The notes: a model not told the origin generated them from the sequence alone. Counted from the first letter of the stretch, positions 43,960 through 51,445 are shown. The stretch: DNA of 64,000 bases from Comamonas sp. 26 (GCF_002754475.1 NZ_PEFL01000001.1:1550001-1614000), one strand, 5' to 3'. Numbers and translations: made by a program.

Positions 43960-43989
43960 AAAAAGGAGCAGCTTGCGCTGCTCCTTTTT
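43960..43989 (+). terminator. Terminator after the SIMPL gene
   Basis: AAAAAGGAGCAGC-TTGC-GCTGCTCCTTTTT perfect stem with A and T runs; functional in either direction. Confidence 0.9.
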
Positions 43990-44082
43990 GATTTTCATCA
44001 GCGAACTACATTAAATATCAATCAAATCAAGCGGTAGCTGCTATTGATTTGATAATCTTCGACGGTGTTGCTGCTTACCGTT

Positions 44083-44871
44083 TTATTGCGCTGCCCAGCC
44101 GCCATCCATGTTCCAGGCCACGCCGCGCACATTGCCGGCTGCGGCAGAGCAGAAGAAGACAGCCAGTTCACCCAGCTCTTCGGGGGTGGTGAATTGCTGC
44201 GAAGGCTCCTTCTCGCCCAGCAGCTGTTTGGTGGCCGCTTCGTTGCTGATGCCTTGGGTGGCGGCCTTGGCATCCACCTGTTTTTGCACCAGCGGTGTCA
44301 GCACCCAGCCGGGGCAGATGGCGTTGCAGGTCACGCCGGTGGTGGCGTTTTCCAGCGCTGTCACCTTGGTCAGGCCCACGACGCCGTGCTTGGCGGCGAC
44401 GTAGGCTGATTTTTCCGCCGAACCCACCAGCCCATGCACCGATCCCACGTTGATGATGCGGCCCCAGTTGGCCTGCTGCATGGCAGGCAGTGCAAGTCGG
44501 GTGGTGTGGAAGGCGCTGCTGAGGTTGATGGCCATGATGGCATCCCATTTTTCGGCTGGGAAGTCTTGAATCTTGGCCACATGCTGGATCCCAGCGTTGT
44601 TGACCAGAATGTCGACGCGGCCGAACTCGGCTGCGGCGTATTTCATCATGGCTTCAATCTCTGCGGCCTTGCTCATGTCGGCACCGTGATAGCCGACCTT
44701 GATGCCTGCGGCCTTGCCGGCCTCCAGCACCTGTGCGCGAGGGGCTTCGACATCGCCAAAGCCATTGAGAACAATATGGGCGCCCTGACGAGCCAGTGCG
44801 ACTGCGATACCGAGGCCGATTCCGCTGGTCGATCCTGTCACGAGAGCGGTTTTGCCTTTCAACATGGACAT
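44083..44871 (-). CDS. bdhA: 3-Hydroxybutyrate dehydrogenase (SDR family)
   Basis: A 262-residue short-chain dehydrogenase that interconverts 3-hydroxybutyrate and acetoacetate with NAD, for PHB or ketone use. NAD site TGSTSGIGLGIA (residues ~11-22), NNAG, catalytic Ser in NVGSVHGLVG and YVAAKHG (Tyr-x3-Lys) are present, and the C-terminal GGWAAQ matches BdhA. GGAGACC lies six bases upstream of ATG 44871. A prophage repressor gene on the same strand ends only 18 bases upstream, so the native bdhA promoter has been displaced. Confidence 0.9.
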   Translation of the reverse strand: MSMLKGKTALVTGSTSGIGLGIAVALARQGAHIVLNGFGDVEAPRAQVLEAGKAAGIKVGYHGADMSKAAEIEAMMKYAAAEFGRVDILVNNAGIQHVAKIQDFPAEKWDAIMAINLSSAFHTTRLALPAMQQANWGRIINVGSVHGLVGSAEKSAYVAAKHGVVGLTKVTALENATTGVTCNAICPGWVLTPLVQKQVDAKAATQGISNEAATKQLLGEKEPSQQFTTPEELGELAVFFCSAAAGNVRGVAWNMDGGWAAQ

Positions 44872-44889
44872 ACAAGGTCTCCGAATGAA

Positions 44890-45174
44890 TTACGAACGGT
44901 TGGGAAACGCGTCAAGCATAGCTTGAAGCATCGCTTGCGCTCCCTTCTGTACTTCATCTGAGTCGTCCAGCTCGTCTTTCAGGCCTTCAATTACTGCCCA
45001 TGTCGGGTCGATACCCGCTATCTCTGCAATTCGTGCTCGCATGGGTGCTTTGCATGGCCGTTTTCCCTGCTTCATTTGGGTAAGGTTTCCTGCTGGGACT
45101 TCCAGTAGTTCACCAAGTTTTCTCAGGCTTCCAGCCTTTTCGGCTGCTAGGTCTATTAGGATTTTTGCGCTCAT
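44890..45174 (-). CDS. Phage Cro/CI-like HTH regulator (putative repressor)
   Basis: A 94-residue protein with a single helix-turn-helix (GSLRKLGELLEVPAGNLTQMK, residues ~15-35) and an acidic C-terminal tail. It is divergent from the replication/structural genes across an intergenic region with a perfect palindrome, the usual place for an inovirus repressor. Its product likely holds the + strand phage promoter silent. Its stop codon lies 18 bases before bdhA, so read-through into bdhA is expected. Confidence 0.8.
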   Translation of the reverse strand: MSAKILIDLAAEKAGSLRKLGELLEVPAGNLTQMKQGKRPCKAPMRARIAEIAGIDPTWAVIEGLKDELDDSDEVQKGAQAMLQAMLDAFPNRS

Positions 45175-45212
45175 AGTGTTGCAAATTTGTAAACACGTTG
45201 ATATGCTCCGAC

Positions 45213-45233
45213 CGTTATCAGAAATTGATAACG
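45213..45233. promoter_or_regulatory. Putative phage operator
   Basis: CGTTATCA-GAAAT-TGATAACG, a perfect eight-base inverted repeat with a five-base spacer between the divergent repressor and ssDNA-binding genes. Size and place fit a dimeric HTH repressor. Confidence 0.6.
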
Positions 45234-45296
45234 TTCACATTTTGGATAGTTTGCCCCATGTCGGGGCGTTCCTCCAAATGGGTCTTAGGAGCAATC

Positions 45297-45608
45297 ATGA
45301 TCAAAGTTTCGGTGACGTCGACCGATACGCGCAACATGCGCGGCAATGGAAAAACTTCTGGCAAGCCATACGACCTGTATTTCCAGACGGCATACGTGCA
45401 TACGTTTGACCGCAATGGAAAGCTGAATCCTTACCCAGAAAAGACTGAAATCATCCTGGACAAGGATGAGCAAGGTAACCCTCTGGTCTATCCGGCTGGT
45501 GATTACATCCTTGCTCCCAGCTCTATCGAGGTTTCCCGCAACGGCGACATCACAGTCCGCCCGCGCTTGGTCAAGCCTCAAGTCACTCCTAAACCTGCTC
45601 AGGTCTGA
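45297..45608 (+). CDS. Filamentous-phage ssDNA-binding protein (gene V-like)
   Basis: A 103-residue protein, MIKVSVTSTDTRNMRGNGKTS at the N terminus, with basic/aromatic beta-strand pattern YDLYFQTAYVHTF and a YPAGDYILAPSSIEV segment, like the helix-destabilising proteins of Pf-type phages. It coats the single-stranded genome and represses translation in known phages. TAGGAG precedes ATG 45297. First gene of the rightward phage operon. Confidence 0.8.
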   Translation: MIKVSVTSTDTRNMRGNGKTSGKPYDLYFQTAYVHTFDRNGKLNPYPEKTEIILDKDEQGNPLVYPAGDYILAPSSIEVSRNGDITVRPRLVKPQVTPKPAQV

Positions 45609-45617
45609 GTGGCTGCC

Positions 45618-45809
45618 ATGGAAACCGCAGCACGCGAGGCCATGGCTCAAGGGGCGCTTTTGGCGCTCCTTTTTGCATGGAATGAACACCAGCCTCCGGG
45701 CATCAAAGCTGACCGCGTGACGGTCACTCTGCACATTGACGACGGCGTGACGTACAGCGAAGTGACGTACTGGGCCGGTGATCACGCGATTGGTGGGGAG
45801 GGCTTCTAA
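45618..45809 (+). CDS. Small phage ORF, unknown function
   Basis: A 63-residue protein from ATG 45618 (GTG 45609 immediately after the previous stop is an alternative). Hydrophobic ALLALLFAW near the N terminus and an acidic TVTLHIDDGVTYSEV part. No family recognised. The next ATG touches its stop (TAAATG), indicating tight coupling within the phage operon. Confidence 0.6.
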   Translation: METAAREAMAQGALLALLFAWNEHQPPGIKADRVTVTLHIDDGVTYSEVTYWAGDHAIGGEGF

Positions 45810-45986
45810 ATGACTCCTCAGGAAAGAACCGCCAGCTTCAAAGCAGCAATGCAGGCTGATGCTGAAGACTTCCGCGCTAACTGGCTCACTCGTGTGGGTG
45901 ATGCGCTTTGCTGCTTGATTCAGAGCACTACGCTGGGCTTGTTGCTTGGCTTGTCGCTCGTTCTTTTGTGGCTGAGCTATGTCTGA
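45810..45986 (+). CDS. Small phage membrane protein
   Basis: A 58-residue protein starting ATG 45810, directly after the previous stop, and ending 8 bases into the next gene. A charged N-terminal helix (MTPQERTASFKAAMQADAED) is followed by one strongly hydrophobic helix (TLGLLLGLSLVLLWLSYV) that ends the protein. Topology suggests a single-pass inner-membrane protein; function unknown. Confidence 0.65.
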   Translation: MTPQERTASFKAAMQADAEDFRANWLTRVGDALCCLIQSTTLGLLLGLSLVLLWLSYV

Positions 45987-46200
45987 AGTCGGCCGCATTG
46001 CCCCCGTGCCTGACAGGCTCAAGTACGCCCCCAGCAATGGGGCGCTGTACCTTGATTTCCTGCTTGCCCGCGCTGAAGAGCTTGACGCTCCTCCAGCTTG
46101 GAAAAAGCTCCCCCCCGACTACGACCGTCAATGCTATGTGGCGCAGTGTTCTTTGCGTCAGCACGCTGAGTATTTGATCGAAGTGGGGGTTCGCGCATGA
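45979..46200 (+). CDS. Small phage ORF, unknown function
   Basis: A 73-residue soluble protein (MSEVGRIAPVPDRLKYAPSN...). It overlaps the previous gene by eight bases and the replication gene by ATGA, so translation is probably coupled. No family recognised; position just before the replication initiator suggests a replication or regulation accessory. Confidence 0.65.
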   Translation: MSEVGRIAPVPDRLKYAPSNGALYLDFLLARAEELDAPPAWKKLPPDYDRQCYVAQCSLRQHAEYLIEVGVRA

Positions 46201-47267
46201 AACCCGTTTTCGGTCAAGGCTTCTTGGATCGGCTGGCAAAGATTGCGGCTGCGCCACAGCCTGAGTTCCGTTTTGACCCAGAAAAGCACAAGCCTTGGGC
46301 AACGATCGCAAACCAGCATGTAACCCCGCGTATGAAGGCCGCTCGTGCCCGCTACGTGGCCCGTTCTGAGGCCAATGCGCGCGTGTCTCATGCTCGCATG
46401 GTGTCGCTTGTGGGCGAGGCTCAGGCAGCGCGCGAAGCGCGCGGGCTTGTCTCACTATCAACAACTTGCAAGGCTGATGGTTCTGGTCTTTCGGTAGTTG
46501 ATTTCATGGCTGAAAACACCATCGAAATTGACCACCAAAAGGCCCGCATTACCCGCATGCAAAAAAGCGTTGGTATCTCTGCCAAAGCCTTGCACCACCT
46601 GGGCGAAAAAAACCAACGCGTTTGGATGCTCACGCTGACCTATGCTGGCACAAACCGCAACTGGCGTCCTGAGCACATCAGCCGTTATTTGGATGGCCTG
46701 CGCAAGTGGCACTACAGCCGCACAGGCATCAAAAAAGTCCGCTACGTGTGGGTTGCTGAGCTGCAAAAACGCGGCGTCATCCACTACCACGTGTGCGTGT
46801 GGCTCAACCATGGCCTGACCCCGCCAAAGCCCGATAGCGCATGGAAAAAGAAGGGCGCATTTCAGGCCCCCATGTGGACGCATGGCATGTCAAACCGGGT
46901 ACGCGCAACGCATCCCGTTGCCTACCTCATGAAGTACGCCAGCAAAGGCACATCAGAAGGGAAATTTCCGCATGGCGCTCGAATCAGTGGTGTTGGTGGG
47001 CTTGATGAAATTGGCCGTGGTTGCCGTCGCTGGGTTCTGTGGCCTGCGTATGTGCAGGGCAATGCTTCCATCAAGGACAGATTCAGACCTGCGCCGGGAG
47101 GCGGCTATCTCAATGCTAAGACCGGGGAACTCCTACGGTCTGAGTTCGTGCCAACAGGCGGCGGTTTTACGCGATTTGTGCGCGTGCGCACCACCCCCAG
47201 AAGCATTGAAAACACCGGTGGCCCCTTTAGCTGGCTATCGGACAAGCCGGGGGTAGCTCATGCGTGA
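46197..47267 (+). CDS. HUH-endonuclease replication initiator (phage gene II-like)
   Basis: A 356-residue rolling-circle replication protein. Motif 1 MLTLTYAG (residues ~144-151), motif 2 VIHYHVCVWL with the metal-binding His-x-His at 196-198, and motif 3 AYLMKYASK with Tyr243 and Tyr247 define an HUH nuclease, expected to nick the + origin and attach to the 5' end through tyrosine. The N-terminal ~140 residues are family-specific. ATGA overlap with the previous gene. Central to phage DNA amplification. Confidence 0.88.
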   Translation: MKPVFGQGFLDRLAKIAAAPQPEFRFDPEKHKPWATIANQHVTPRMKAARARYVARSEANARVSHARMVSLVGEAQAAREARGLVSLSTTCKADGSGLSVVDFMAENTIEIDHQKARITRMQKSVGISAKALHHLGEKNQRVWMLTLTYAGTNRNWRPEHISRYLDGLRKWHYSRTGIKKVRYVWVAELQKRGVIHYHVCVWLNHGLTPPKPDSAWKKKGAFQAPMWTHGMSNRVRATHPVAYLMKYASKGTSEGKFPHGARISGVGGLDEIGRGCRRWVLWPAYVQGNASIKDRFRPAPGGGYLNAKTGELLRSEFVPTGGGFTRFVRVRTTPRSIENTGGPFSWLSDKPGVAHA

Positions 47268-47367
47268 TTTGCTCCTGTGGCTTTTGCTTTCTGCAGCCGT
47301 TACCGGCTGTGCATCTTTGGCGCCTGAGCCTGAGTGGGTTCAGGCAGTGAGAGGGAGTTTCTGGTGA
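47260..47367 (+). CDS. Tiny putative lipoprotein of the phage
   Basis: A 35-residue ORF, MRDLLLWLLLSAAVTGCASL..., with a lipobox-like VTGC at residue 17. It overlaps the replication gene by eight bases and the next ORF by one base. Too short for homology-based naming; the lipobox and overlaps are the evidence that it is real. Confidence 0.5.
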   Translation: MRDLLLWLLLSAAVTGCASLAPEPEWVQAVRGSFW

Positions 47368-47456
47368 TGGATTCCCAAAACTTGATAGAGCTATTTGTTG
47401 CTGGCACGACCTTCTTTGCATTCGTGCTTGGCTATCGGCAGGGGAGGGTCGGCTGA
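47367..47456 (+). CDS. Tiny membrane protein (pVII-like position)
   Basis: A 29-residue ORF (MDSQNLIELFVAGTTFFAFV...) with one hydrophobic helix. Its ATG overlaps the previous stop (TGATGG) and its stop overlaps the next ATG (TGATG). Size and place just before the coat protein match pVII of Ff phages (33 residues). Confidence 0.5.
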   Translation: MDSQNLIELFVAGTTFFAFVLGYRQGRVG

Positions 47457-47560
47457 TGCTGATTTCCGCTTATCTCGGCTTGCTCGTCCTGGCCTATTTC
47501 GGTGGCTACAAGGTGGGCTATGTCGTCAAGTTCATCAACCAATTGGGCAATTCTGCCTAA
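47456..47560 (+). CDS. Tiny membrane protein (pIX-like position)
   Basis: A 34-residue ORF (MLISAYLGLLVLAYFGGYKVGY...) with one hydrophobic helix and a short polar tail. It lies 40 bases before the coat gene, as pIX (32 residues) does in Ff phages. Function as minor tip protein is inferred from order and size only. Confidence 0.55.
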   Translation: MLISAYLGLLVLAYFGGYKVGYVVKFINQLGNSA

Positions 47561-47600
47561 GCGTTTGCCGGTCGCATTACCGGTGTTTTTGAGGTGTTCA

Positions 47601-47837
47601 ATGAAAGAAAAACTGAAGAATCTGCGCGCTCGCGCAATGGTGCTGGCTCTGTCTGCTGGCCCTGCGCTGGCTATGGCTGCTGACCCCACTGATCCGGCTG
47701 CTGCTATCGGTCAGGCAAAGACTGATATCGGTCTGATCATCGTTGCCGGTGGCGGCGCGCTGGTGTCGCTGGCCCTGCTCGGTGTGGGCTGGGTGGTGGG
47801 TGCCCGTTTCGTCAAGAAACTGGGTCGCGCAGGTTAA
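47601..47837 (+). CDS. Major coat protein (pVIII-like)
   Basis: A 78-residue precursor: 26-residue signal peptide (ARAMVLALSAGPALAMA end) and a mature ~52-residue protein with acidic N terminus (ADPTDPAAAIGQAKTDIG), one hydrophobic helix (LIIVAGGGALVSLALLGVGWVV) and a basic C terminus (RFVKKLGRAG). This acidic-hydrophobic-basic layout and size are exactly those of filamentous-phage pVIII. GAGGTG lies upstream of ATG 47601. A hairpin follows, as in Ff. Confidence 0.9.
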   Translation: MKEKLKNLRARAMVLALSAGPALAMAADPTDPAAAIGQAKTDIGLIIVAGGGALVSLALLGVGWVVGARFVKKLGRAG

Positions 47838-47850
47838 TAGCTGCGGCGCT

Positions 47851-47881
47851 CTGCTGCCCCTGCGTAGCGGGGGTGGCAGGG
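47851..47881 (+). terminator. Hairpin after the coat protein gene
   Basis: CTGCC and GGCAG arms plus CC/GG pairs around TGCGTAGC, then CTAATCTTTT a little downstream. In Ff phages a terminator follows gene VIII and limits expression of gene III; this fits in place, though the T run is short. Confidence 0.5.
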
Positions 47882-47908
47882 TGCCGCTAATCTTTTGAGG
47901 CGCTCATA

Positions 47909-49327
47909 GTGTATTTTCTTCGCATAGCGTTTTTCATATTGCTTGGCGCTTGGCAGATTTGCTATGCATCCGTGCCAATGGGGCCAAGATATTATTTATC
48001 TGGTGCCAGTACTACTCCAAACTATCCAACAAAGCAGGCTGCTTGCGATTCTTGGTCTCCTTCTGTCTCTGATATTAAGCGTGTTGTTGAGGGGAATGTT
48101 TGTGTGCTCCGGCGTTCGTCTGATGGTTCTGAGTACTACAGATTTTCTATTTCCTCATTAAGCGCTTGCCCTGATAATTCAACTGCATCCGGTTCAACAT
48201 GCACCTGCAAATCAGATTTTAATGAGGAAAACGGCCAGTGTGTCGCGCAAATGTCCTCTGAAAAAGCATGTGGTATTGCTTTATATAACAGTGGTTCTGT
48301 TACGAGAGTTTCGGTCACATTGGATGGAAATGTGGATGACGGTGTTTATTGTCAGCCTCAGGGTGATGATGTAAAGCCCGGTCTTGCTTGCGCAATGACT
48401 TTTGAAAAAGATATTGGCTGGAAAACTGATGATGGAAAGTGGCATTCTCGGGGAGTTCTCCAGCCTCGCATGATTGGTGGAAACTTTCAGCCATGTGTGC
48501 CGGGTATTGATCCTTCAAACAATCCACCTGACCCAGCAAAGCCGCCTGAAATTCCAAAAAAGCAAGACTCCGCCTGTCCCAATGGCTATCCGGGAGATGT
48601 AGGCGGGCAGACCAAGTGCATCCCAAGCTTTGGCTATAACGGTGTTGATTTCGCACCCAAAACCAAGTCCTCAGAGACCGCCACAAGCAAGACGAATACA
48701 ACGACAAAAACAGAATGCGCATCTGGAAAATGCACCACGACTGAGACCGTCAAGGTCACTGATAAAGCTACAGGTCAGAGCACGACAACTGAGAACGTGA
48801 CAACAGAAGTTGATAGGGATTGGTGCAACAAAGCCGAGAACAAAGATAAATGTGCGGCAAACGGTAAGCCGCCATATTCTGGTCAGGGTACAGGTTCTTC
48901 AAGTAATGGAACCGGAAATGGCGATGGCGATGGTGATGACAAAGGCGGGCGCTGCGGTGCCAAAGGTCAGCCGCCTTGCAAAATCGATGAAACAGGTACG
49001 CCAACTGGTGAGGGGAAATTTGATGCTTTGCTAGATAAGCAAGCGCAAGATCATCAGAGCCGCATGGATACATTGGGCGGAATTAAAAGTACTGCTGATA
49101 AAGATACCTCTATGGGGTTTAGTGGGTTTGCTTGGCTCACGCATAAATCTTGCTCACCTTGGAATCTCGGCGATTTAAAAATACTGACTGAGACATTCAA
49201 AATAGAGCTGAATATCTGCGCAATAGAGCCTTACGTTATTCCAGTCATGAATTTTCTCTGGCTACTGGCGACAGTATTTATGACATTTTCGAGAGTCGCT
49301 AGCGTTATGGGTGCAAAGGTGGACTAA
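47909..49327 (+). CDS. Phage adsorption protein (pIII/TspB-like)
   Basis: A 472-residue protein with a GTG start at 47909. Signal peptide MYFLRIAFFILLGAWQICYA, Cys-containing N-terminal region, Thr/Lys-rich linker (TSKTNTTTKTECASGKC...), Gly/Asn/Asp linker (~320-345) and a C-terminal hydrophobic anchor (VIPVMNFLWLLATVFMTF). This matches the TspB/pIII layout of receptor-binding tip proteins. The gene is markedly AT-richer and uses rarer codons than its neighbours. Its receptor is unknown, probably a pilus. Confidence 0.78.
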   Translation: MYFLRIAFFILLGAWQICYASVPMGPRYYLSGASTTPNYPTKQAACDSWSPSVSDIKRVVEGNVCVLRRSSDGSEYYRFSISSLSACPDNSTASGSTCTCKSDFNEENGQCVAQMSSEKACGIALYNSGSVTRVSVTLDGNVDDGVYCQPQGDDVKPGLACAMTFEKDIGWKTDDGKWHSRGVLQPRMIGGNFQPCVPGIDPSNNPPDPAKPPEIPKKQDSACPNGYPGDVGGQTKCIPSFGYNGVDFAPKTKSSETATSKTNTTTKTECASGKCTTTETVKVTDKATGQSTTTENVTTEVDRDWCNKAENKDKCAANGKPPYSGQGTGSSSNGTGNGDGDGDDKGGRCGAKGQPPCKIDETGTPTGEGKFDALLDKQAQDHQSRMDTLGGIKSTADKDTSMGFSGFAWLTHKSCSPWNLGDLKILTETFKIELNICAIEPYVIPVMNFLWLLATVFMTFSRVASVMGAKVD

Positions 49328-49656
49328 TGCCATTAATCGGTGGTTTACTTTCAAATCTTCTGGTCGGACTCGTTAACTGGTTCGCTCAGTACTTCGGTCG
49401 CAAGGTCGCATTTGGTGCCGCTACGGTTGCCGCGATGACCGCTCTCACTGCGGCCCTCTTTGTGTTCATGCGCGGCATTGTTGGCCCCCTGATAGCGCAG
49501 CTCGACGGCACTGCCGGCATGTTCATGGAGGCCATGCAGATGGCTATCCCGCCTGTTGCTCCGGCTTGCTTGAGTACCTACGTCATAGTCTGGACTGCTG
49601 CGACTGCCTACACATGGCAGCGCGATCTGATCCATCTGTTTGCGAAAGCGGGGTAA
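49327..49656 (+). CDS. DUF2523 minor coat protein (pVI-like)
   Basis: A 109-residue membrane protein with about three hydrophobic segments (GGLLSNLLVGLVNWFAQYF, VAFGAATVAAMTALTAALFVFM, ACLSTYVIVWTAATAYTW), typical of DUF2523 and the size of pVI (112 residues). ATG 49327 overlaps the previous stop by one base. Probable role: virion end cap with the adsorption protein. Confidence 0.82.
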   Translation: MPLIGGLLSNLLVGLVNWFAQYFGRKVAFGAATVAAMTALTAALFVFMRGIVGPLIAQLDGTAGMFMEAMQMAIPPVAPACLSTYVIVWTAATAYTWQRDLIHLFAKAG

Positions 49657-49659
49657 GCC

Positions 49660-50532
49660 ATGCCGGTTTATGTGGTGCAGGGCAAGTTGGGTACGGGCAA
49701 AGGCCTGTACTGCATGCTCAAGATGGATGACGCTTTGCGCGATGGTCGCAGGGTAGCGACAAACTTTGACCTGTTTCTTGAGCACTTGATGCCAGCCAAT
49801 AGCAAGGTGTCTGCAATTCGGGTGCCTGACAAGCCAACTGCTCAGGATTTGGACGATATCGGCCCGGGAAACCCAGATTCACGCTTTGATGAAGAGAGAA
49901 ACGGCATCTTGGTGCTTGATGAGCTCGGTAGCTGGCTCAACTCGCGCGGCTTCAACTCACCAGAGCGCGCAGCCTTGCTTGACTGGCTTATTCATGCCCG
50001 TAAAAAGGGCTGGGACGTTTATCTGGTCGTCCAGAGTATCGACATGATTGATAAGCAGGTGCGTGTCGGCCTGGCTGAATATCAGGTGCGCATGATCCGG
50101 GGCGACAAAATCAAGATACCGGTCGTCGGCACGTTCTTGGGCAAGCGTGGCCGTCTGCCAAAGTTTCATATCGCCAATATCAGTTTGACGGATGTGCCCG
50201 GCCTCACCATTGACCGTGAATTCTTCAAGGCAGGCTATCTGTATAAGGGCTATGACACTTTGCAGATCTTCCGTGATTGGGTGCGCAATCCCGTAGACCC
50301 TCGGTTCAAAACAGAGCTTTATGGTGGCCCGTACAGCATGCTGAGTGCATGGCATCTCAAAGGCCGTTTTGAAGCGCCCAAGGCCCGAATGAGCCTCTTG
50401 CAGCGCCTGTTTTGTCAACTGCCGGAAAAGCCAGCTCCAAAACCGCGCCTTGCCGCTGTGGCCCTGTGCTCAAAGCTGCCGCCGGATGAGGCGTGGAAGC
50501 TCGCCCGGCGCTATGTCCAAGGGGGTGCGTAA
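49660..50532 (+). CDS. Zot/pI-type assembly ATPase (cytoplasmic part)
   Basis: A 290-residue protein with Walker A GKLGTGKG (residues ~8-15), Walker B NGILVLDELGSW (~81-92) and LDWLIHARKKGWDVYLVVQS, the core of zonular occludens toxin-like pI proteins that drive virion extrusion. Unlike usual Zot, no transmembrane segment or periplasmic Cys-rich tail is visible in this ORF; the next two overlapping ORFs seem to supply these. Stop overlaps the next ATG (TAATG). Confidence 0.88.
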   Translation: MPVYVVQGKLGTGKGLYCMLKMDDALRDGRRVATNFDLFLEHLMPANSKVSAIRVPDKPTAQDLDDIGPGNPDSRFDEERNGILVLDELGSWLNSRGFNSPERAALLDWLIHARKKGWDVYLVVQSIDMIDKQVRVGLAEYQVRMIRGDKIKIPVVGTFLGKRGRLPKFHIANISLTDVPGLTIDREFFKAGYLYKGYDTLQIFRDWVRNPVDPRFKTELYGGPYSMLSAWHLKGRFEAPKARMSLLQRLFCQLPEKPAPKPRLAAVALCSKLPPDEAWKLARRYVQGGA

Positions 50533-50645
50533 TGTGGTGGCTTATCTTCTCCTGGCTGATCGGTGTATGTGTCTGCCTTTGGGTCGTTAGCCAGCTTTGG
50601 GACGAGGGTGGTGAGTCAATGGATAAGCCATGGGAAAAGCGCTAA
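50532..50645 (+). CDS. Small membrane-anchor ORF after Zot
   Basis: A 37-residue ORF: MWWLIFSWLIGVCVCLWVVSQ is one hydrophobic helix, followed by a charged tail (LWDEGGESMDKPWEKR). Its ATG overlaps the Zot stop and it overlaps the next ORF by 16 bases. It could provide the membrane span missing from the ATPase ORF. Confidence 0.55.
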   Translation: MWWLIFSWLIGVCVCLWVVSQLWDEGGESMDKPWEKR

Positions 50646-50941
50646 AACTTGCTCTGGCCCTCTCTGTCGCTAGTGTGGCCATGCTCGCCGGTGCTGAGGA
50701 AAAGAAGAGGGTGGTCGTCGGTTGTGTCAGCACTGCCAAGACCTGCACCTGCTATGGCGCATCAGGACGGCAAATTGAGACCGATCCCGAGATTTGCCAT
50801 GCCCGATTTGTGCCAATGGCCGTCATGAAATTTGAGCAGGGCGATATCACCACTCTGGTGACTAAAACCCGGATCAAACCACCTGAACCGGAAAATGATC
50901 ACTTCCGAAAATCGCCCATTCCTTGGCTGCATGAGCACTGA
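50630..50941 (+). CDS. Exported Cys-rich protein resembling the Zot periplasmic domain
   Basis: A 103-residue protein with its own signal peptide (LKLALALSVASVAMLAGA) and VVVGCVSTAKTCTCYGASG followed by a later Cys in EICHARF. The G-C-V-x-S-x3-C-x-C-Y-x3-G spacing is what I recall from the periplasmic C terminus of inovirus Zot proteins. Position directly after the ATPase and anchor ORFs supports a split Zot. The 3' end overlaps the first copy of a ~55 bp repeat. Confidence 0.65.
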   Translation: MGKALKLALALSVASVAMLAGAEEKKRVVVGCVSTAKTCTCYGASGRQIETDPEICHARFVPMAVMKFEQGDITTLVTKTRIKPPEPENDHFRKSPIPWLHEH

Positions 50942-50944
50942 GGC
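50890..50944 (+). repeat. Direct repeat C, copy 1
   Basis: GAAAATGA...CGAAAATCGCCCATTCCTTGG region, about 80% identical to bases 51545-51599 (offset 655). Copy 1 forms the end of the Cys-rich ORF. Confidence 0.8.
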
Positions 50945-50989
50945 TGCTTTATGAGTACTGGCTAAACTCGATAGAAGGAGGAAATCAAA

Positions 50990-51445
50990 ATGGCCAGATA
51001 CATGGCAGAGCAATCGGACAGCACATTTCTTGCGGACGTTCTCAAAATCGCCCTAGGCGTTTTTATAGGTAGCTTGCTTGCTGCGTTCGTTTACACCAAA
51101 TACATGGCATGGGAGATGAATCGTGCGCTTGGACAGGTCAATACGGCACTGACAAAAGAAACGCAGCGTATGTGGTCTGAGACAAATCAATCAATTCAGC
51201 GTACTGAGAGAGCTACGCAGCAGCGGACAGCGGCAGAGCAGATTGAAAAAGACCGCATCTCTGAGCAGGTGCGGCAAAGACAGATTGCTCAACAGCGGGA
51301 AGCAGAGCTAGATGCTCGCCGCCAAGTTGCATGGGAGCGCTATTACCAACCTTCTGCAGGGTGCAAAGCAGATTCGTCAACTATGGCATGCGCCAATGCA
51401 TTTATGGCTGCAAAAAAACGCTTTCTTGAGCAATACCAGGACTAG
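50990..51445 (+). CDS. Phage membrane-anchored coiled-coil protein, unknown function
   Basis: A 151-residue protein from ATG 50990 after a strong AAGGAGG. One N-terminal hydrophobic helix (VLKIALGVFIGSLLAAFVYTKYM, residues ~17-39) precedes a long Gln/Glu/Arg-rich coiled coil (~45-115), then a short tail with two cysteines (GCKADSSTMAC). No family recognised. It sits between repeat C copy 1 and repeat R copy 1, like a cargo gene. Confidence 0.65.
   Translation: MARYMAEQSDSTFLADVLKIALGVFIGSLLAAFVYTKYMAWEMNRALGQVNTALTKETQRMWSETNQSIQRTERATQQRTAAEQIEKDRISEQVRQRQIAQQREAELDARRQVAWERYYQPSAGCKADSSTMACANAFMAAKKRFLEQYQD

Noticed and set aside
44010..44056. Partial dispersed repeat between the SIMPL gene and bdhA
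   Set aside because: Only the right half (AAGCGGTAGCTGCTATTGATTT) is present; too incomplete to list as a copy, though it may be a remnant.
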